From positions 5,270,001-5,334,000 of the forward strand of contig NZ_CP027706.1 of assembly GCF_003850565.1 (NCBI RefSeq): 64,000 nucleotides of DNA, read 5' to 3'. The first letter of the stretch is position 1. Every line of letters starts with the position of its first letter. The notes under the pieces are model-generated. The model was given only the letters and a program-made list of their open reading frames with translations. It had not been told where the DNA came from and searched no databases. This stretch comes from Pseudomonas sessilinigenes. GTDB lineage: Bacteria > Pseudomonadota > Gammaproteobacteria > Pseudomonadales > Pseudomonadaceae. The translations under genes were made by a program, and so were the position numbers. Shown here one piece after another: positions 61,901-64,000 of the stretch.

Positions 61901-64000
61901 GTTCCGCAGCCTGCTTGAGCATGCGCCCAAGCTGCGTCTGGTGCATTGCTACGGCCCGACCGAAAGCACCACCTACGCCACCACCTTTGAAGTGCGTGCG
62001 CTGGCCGACGATGCCGAGAGCGTGCCGATCGGCGGGCCAATTTCCAATACGCGCATTTACCTGCTCGACCAACGCCAGCAGCCGGTACCGTTGGGCGTTG
62101 TCGGGGAGATCTACATTGGCGGCAAAGGCGTCGCCAAGGGTTACCTGAACCGGCCCGAGCTGACCGCCGAGAAGTTTATTCTGGACCCGTTCAGCCACGA
62201 GCCGGGCGCGTTGATGTACCGCACGGGCGACCTTGGCCGCTGGTTGGCCAAGGGCGAACTGGATTGCCTGGGCCGTAATGACGACCAAGTGAAGATCCGT
62301 GGTTTCCGCATTGAACTCGGGGAGATCGAAAACCGCCTCGGCGAACACCCGCAGATCAACGAGGTCGTGGTGCTGGCCCGTGAGGACGAGCCGGGCAGCA
62401 AGCGCCTGGTGGCCTACTTCACCGAGCACCAGGCGTTGGACATCCAGGCCCTGCGCACCTGGCTGCAAGAGCAGCTGCCGGAGTACATGGTGCCGCGTGC
62501 CTATGTGCGTCTCGACAGCCTGCCGTTGACCAATAACGGCAAGGTGGACCGCAAAGCGCTGCCGATCCCGGATCAGGAAGCCTTGCTCAGCCGTGGCTAT
62601 GAAGCGCCGCAGGGCGAGGTGGAAGTGGCGCTGGCGCAGATCTGGAGCCAATTGCTCAAGGTCGAGCAGGTCGGGCGTGAAGATCACTTCTTCGAGCTGG
62701 GCGGGCATTCGTTGTTGGCCATGCGTTTGATTTCCCAGGTGCGTGTACACCTGGGGGTGGAACTGGACCTTGCAGCGCTGTTTGCCCACCCGCAACTTTC
62801 GGCCCTCGCCCAGGCGGTGGCCAAGGCGGGGCGCAGCAGCCTGCCGCCGATCGTGCCGGTGTCCCGTGAAGAGGCGCTGCCACTGTCGTTTGCCCAGCAG
62901 CGCCTGTGGTTCCTGGCGCAGATGGACAATGTCGGCGCCGCCTACAACATGCCGATTGGCCTGGGCCTGCGTGGCGCCCTTGATGCGCTGGCGCTGGAGC
63001 GCGCCCTGGCGCAGATCGTCAGCCGGCATGAAGTGCTGCGCAGTGTGTTTGTGGTCGATAACGATGAGCCGCAGTTGGTCATCACCCCGGTCGAAGGCGC
63101 CTTTGTGCTTGAGCACAACGACCTGCGCGAGCTGGCCGATGCAGCGCAGCAGTTGCAGGCTTTGACCGAGCACGAGGCGCTGGCCCCGTTTGACCTGGTC
63201 AACGGGCCGTTGCTGCGTGCGCGCCTGGTGCGCATGGGTGACGAACACCACGTGCTGCTGTTGACCCTGCACCATATCGCTTCTGACGGGTGGTCGATGG
63301 GCGTGCTGACCCGCGAGCTGATGGCGCTGTATGGCGCCTTCAGCCAGGGCCTGGCCGACCCGTTGCCGCCGCTGGCCCTGCAATACGCCGACTTCGCCGT
63401 GTGGCAGCGCCGCTGGTTGAGTGGCGAGGTGTTGCAACAGCAAAACCTGTATTGGCAACAGGCTCTGGCCGGTGCGCCGGCCATGTTGACGTTGCCCACT
63501 GACCGCCCGCGTCCCGCGCAGCAGGACTTCGCCGGTGCGGTGCTGAACCTGCAACTGGATACCGAGCTGACCCAGGGCCTCAAGACCCTCAGCCAACGCC
63601 ATGGCACCACGCTGTACATGACGCTGCTGGCGGCCTGGGGCGCGTTGCTCAGCCGTCTGGCCGGGCAGGATGAAGTGGTGATCGGTTCACCGGTGGCCAA
63701 CCGCAACCGTGTCGAGGTCGAAGGCCTGATCGGTCTGTTCGTCAACACCCTGGCCGTGCGTATCGACGCCTCGGGTGAGCCGACCGTGCAAACCCTGCTG
63801 GCGCGGGTCAAGGCCCAGACGCTGGGCGCGCAGGCCCATCAGGACCTGCCGTTCGAACAGGTGGTGGATATCATCAAACCTGTGCGCAGCATGGCCTACA
63901 GCCCGATTTTCCAGACCATGCTGACGTGGCAGAACAACGAAAGTGTGGCACCGGTACTCGGTGACCTGGTGCTGGAAGGCAGCGGCCAGATCAACAGCGC
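52932..64000 (+). CDS. sesC: Nonribosomal peptide synthetase 3 (SesC-like), N-terminal 3.3 modules: Thr-Thr-Ile-(next C domain)
   Basis: The frame is open from the ATG at 52932 (AGGG 7 nt upstream) to the window end, 3689 codons so far. Residues 1-60 (MHFSELMAVLSTHPIHLQRE and following) form a TubC-type docking domain. C13 starts near residue 95, A13 near 550 (DFWNIGMVH, Thr), C14 near 1180 (HHLVDDATS), A14 near 1637 (DFWNIGMVH, Thr), C15 near 2269 (HHMVLDHTA) and A15 near 2727 (DAMFLGCTY, closest to Ile/Val pockets). C16 starts near 3300 and is a different, LCL-type domain (LSFAQQRLWFL; HHIASDGWSMG). This fits Dhb13, D-allo-Thr14 and L-Ile15 of tolaasin and sessilin. Thr14 would supply the hydroxyl for lactone closure with the last residue. 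Modules for Hse, Dab and Lys and the thioesterases are expected beyond the edge. Confidence 0.9.
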   Translation, partial: MHFSELMAVLSTHPIHLQREEDDLIILGDDEGLDDGVIDSLRRHKAQLLELIARNGGDWLSPAYRITPQMLPLTTLDQATIDQIVEAVPGGLANVKDIYPLAPLQQGMLYHHLSAEQGDPYLLQSQYAFDSRERLEQFTEALQYVIKRHDILRTTVVWESLDEPVQVVLRKAALVSEEVHLDPRDGDVLTQLQGRFDARHYRLDIRQAPMMRMAFALDSANQRWVAVLMFHHMALDHTAMEVVQHEMQAFLLGQVEHLGEPVPYRNYVAQALLGVTEQQHEAFFREMLGDIDEPTLPFGAQDVQGDGHGIDESHLMLDSGLSKRLRAQARQIGVSAASMVHLALAQVLGKVSGREEVVFGTVLLGRMHAGEGSDRALGMFINTLPLRVSVGAQSVRSGLKLTHQRLTALLAHEHASLALAQRCSAVATPTPLFSAMLNYRHSATGATTEAQVAWAGMQALGAQERTNYPLTVNFDDLGEDFHITVLAGPDIGAERVARYLNAALQSQVDALEHTPQAPLQTLGILPATEREHLLHAWNSNETVYADSALIHSQVEARAAARPDAVAVVFDDQRLSYGALNKRANQVAHRLLALGVRPDDRVAICVERGLEMIIGLLGILKAGAGYVPIDPAYPQERISYTLQDSAPVAVLVQQATHTRVAELSVPVITLDTGDCQDESTGNPQVAGLTPANLAYVIYTSGSTGLPKGVMIEHRNVARLFTATEAWFHFNDHDVWALFHSFAFDFSVWEIWGALMHGGQLLVVPQLTSRSPDECYALLCSAGVTILNQTPSAFRALIVAQGQSTLKHALRQVIFGGEALEPGILKPWYAHTANSGTQLVNMYGITETTVHVTYRALEAADAQLVGASPIGGGIPDLQLYVLDDRREPVPVGVVGELYVGGAGVARGYLNRPELNAERFIDDPFSGRPGARLYKTGDLGRRLADGSIDYLGRNDDQVKIRGFRIELGEIEARLAACDGVREAVVIAREDTPGDKRLVAYVIGDEGMAPNAADLRTQLLVHLAEYMVPAAFVMLDSFPLTTNGKLDRKALPAPDADALARRQYEAPQGAVETAIATIWQDLLNVEQVGRQDHFFELGGHSLLAVKLIERMRQVGLGADVRVLFGQPTLAALASAVAGASKDVEVPANRVPEGCDHITPDMLPLADLDQDAIERIVATVPGGARNVQEIYSLAPLQEGILYHHLAAAQGDPYLQYVTFSFTSRERLTRFADALQGVISRHDILRTAVVWERLDEPVQVVWREAQLGLDEIPLDPAAGDIAEQLTACLNPRHHRLDIRQAPLMRIGYSEDAPNERWVAVLLLHHLVDDATSLRMLIAEVEAHTRGEEAQLPASVPYRNYVAQARLGVSREEHEAFFSEMLGDIDEPTLPFGLQDVQGDGHGVEEVLLQLDDTLNTRLRKQARQLGVTPASLYHLAWARVLGGVSGRDDVVFGTVLLGRLQGGEGADRALGMFINTLPLRISLSEAGVRSLVKTTHARLTGLLSHEHASLVLAQRCSKVAPSTPLFSSLLNYRQLGGGDVSQAAQAAWEGIGILDSKERTNYPLTLSVNDMGDAFSLSVMADGTIGAARICGYMQCVLENLVQALEQTPQAALPSLGMLPALEREQLLQHWNATDSLYADAALIHHQIERQAAEQPDAIAVVFEDSHLSYAELNTRANRVAHRLLSLGVSPDERVAICVERGLEMIIGLLGILKAGAGYVPIDPAYPQERISYTLQDSAPVAVLVQAATQARIAELAVPVIDLDATDLQLQPMQNPQVPGLTSANLAYVIYTSGSTGLPKGVMIEHRNVARLFSATEGWFNFNDKDVWALFHSFAFDFSVWEIWGALIHGGQLLVVPQLTSRSPDECYALLCSAGVTILNQTPSAFRSLIAAQGQSALKHSLRQVIFGGEALEPGMLKPWYARTANAGTQLVNMYGITETTVHVTYRALEAADAQLVGASPIGGRIPDLQLYVLDSAREPVPVGVVGELYVGGAGVARGYLNRPELNAERFIADPFSGRADARLYKTGDLGRWLPDGSIDYLGRNDDQVKIRGFRIELGEIEAHLAACDGVRDAVVIAREDQPGNKRLVAYVIAADGAELVAADLRQQLLVSLADYMVPSAFVMLERLPLTTNGKLDRKALPAPDGDALARREYERPEGEVEQTLAALWQELLGVERVGRHDNFFELGGHSLLAVKLIERMRQLELSADVRVLFGQPTLAALAAAVGGHAQLQVPANLIGPGCEQITPDLLPLAELDQSSIDRIVASVPGGVRNVQDIYSLAPLQDGMFYHHLAADQGDAYLLHMLFSFTGPEPLNLFAKALQSVIDRHDILRSSIAWEGLVEPVQVVWRQASLGLEQVAIDPTEGDVLAQLHSRFDPRHYRLDMTRAPLMHLAYTEDSANQRWVGILLFHHMVLDHTALEVLIEEVQASLKGQSAQLPPSIPYREHVAQSRLGADRQAHEAFFGEMLGDIDEPTLAFGLQNVQGDGRGVEESHLMLDSVLGGRLREQARVLGVSAASLMHLAWGQVLAQVSGREDVVFGTVLLGRLQGGEGAGRALGLFINTLPLRVSIGAQGAREAVRATHTQLAQLLAHEHASLSLAQHCSGMPAAQALFNTLLNYRHSAAAPVSTADIAAWDGIQALSMEERTNYPLVLNVDDFGSGFQLNAQALVGIGALRVCVYMQAALAQLVDALEHAPGTPLQDLSVLPEAERQELLEAFNDSERPFPQTSTVHALFEAQVRIRPDAVAVVHAEQSLSYAQLNRRANRLAHHLISLGVQAGDSVAILLERSVDLLASQLAISKAAAVYVPLDVNAPADRQTFMRQDSGARWLLTTSAHQAPEGGERLDLDSLDLSDAPVHDPAIEQSAESVAYIMYTSGSTGVPKGVLVPHRGITRLVINGGYADFNTHDRIAFASNPAFDASTMDVWGALLNGGQVVVIDHDTLLDPLRFGAVLSESAVTILFTTTALFNQYVQLIPDALKGLRMLLCGGERADPAAFRSLLEHAPKLRLVHCYGPTESTTYATTFEVRALADDAESVPIGGPISNTRIYLLDQRQQPVPLGVVGEIYIGGKGVAKGYLNRPELTAEKFILDPFSHEPGALMYRTGDLGRWLAKGELDCLGRNDDQVKIRGFRIELGEIENRLGEHPQINEVVVLAREDEPGSKRLVAYFTEHQALDIQALRTWLQEQLPEYMVPRAYVRLDSLPLTNNGKVDRKALPIPDQEALLSRGYEAPQGEVEVALAQIWSQLLKVEQVGREDHFFELGGHSLLAMRLISQVRVHLGVELDLAALFAHPQLSALAQAVAKAGRSSLPPIVPVSREEALPLSFAQQRLWFLAQMDNVGAAYNMPIGLGLRGALDALALERALAQIVSRHEVLRSVFVVDNDEPQLVITPVEGAFVLEHNDLRELADAAQQLQALTEHEALAPFDLVNGPLLRARLVRMGDEHHVLLLTLHHIASDGWSMGVLTRELMALYGAFSQGLADPLPPLALQYADFAVWQRRWLSGEVLQQQNLYWQQALAGAPAMLTLPTDRPRPAQQDFAGAVLNLQLDTELTQGLKTLSQRHGTTLYMTLLAAWGALLSRLAGQDEVVIGSPVANRNRVEVEGLIGLFVNTLAVRIDASGEPTVQTLLARVKAQTLGAQAHQDLPFEQVVDIIKPVRSMAYSPIFQTMLTWQNNESVAPVLGDLVLEGSGQINS

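Noticed and set aside
58575..63602. Very long minus-strand open frame opposite the third synthetase (similar ones at 44884-49173 and 34606-37896)
   Set aside because: Such antisense frames arise from GC-skewed codons in Pseudomonas NRPS genes; the translated sequences are His/Gln/Arg-rich and repeat with the modules.

Overview
The window looks like a chromosome segment of a fluorescent Pseudomonas (P. fluorescens group). The reasons are GC-rich coding sequence, Tat/type II secreted phospholipase genes of the PlcH/PlcR kind, REP-like elements with the GTGGGAGC head, and a very large lipopeptide synthetase cluster. No rRNA, tRNA, CRISPR array or insertion sequence was seen.

Region 1 (1-8464, all minus strand) is a secretion and lipid-degradation block. 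It holds gspF (cut by the window edge), gspE, a PlcR-type accessory protein with an N-terminal anchor, a Tat-exported phosphocholine-specific phospholipase C, a second PlcR-type protein without a signal, and a neutral ceramidase. Phospholipase C acting on sphingomyelin gives ceramide, which the ceramidase would cleave, so these genes form a coherent host-membrane attack set next to type II secretion genes.

Region 2 (8905-13529) is the control and export module for the lipopeptide. A minus-strand operon carries a LuxR-type regulator, a NodT/OprM-like outer-membrane lipoprotein and a coupled 64-aa small protein, and ends in a strong terminator. A SyrD-like cyclic-peptide ABC exporter is divergent from it and has its own terminator. 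The regulator's ribosome-binding site lies in a hairpin loop that matches the RsmA/RsmE consensus.

Region 3 (13530-64000, plus strand) is the synthetase. An AT-rich structured leader and a previously unannotated 31-codon ORF lead by ATGA overlap into a 6-module NRPS. A GTGA overlap joins this to a second 6-module NRPS. A third NRPS follows after a 377-bp REP-bearing gap and runs off the window in its fourth module. Specificity codes read from the A domains give Thr-Pro-Ser-Leu-Val-Gln / Leu-Val-Val-Gln-Leu-Val / Thr-Thr-Ile-. This matches the tolaasin family, and specifically sessilin (Gln at position 6, where tolaasin has Ser), so I use ses names. The missing part should carry modules for Hse, Dab and Lys and the thioesterases.

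The most interesting signal is in the condensation domains. All internal ones look like dual C/E domains, but their catalytic motif splits in two. HHxxxDHxA follows every residue that is D in tolaasin. HHxx[DN]DAxS follows exactly the four positions that are Dhb (1, 13) or L (9, 11). The domain after L-Ile15 is a classic LCL domain. The stereochemistry and dehydration pattern therefore seem readable from the sequence.
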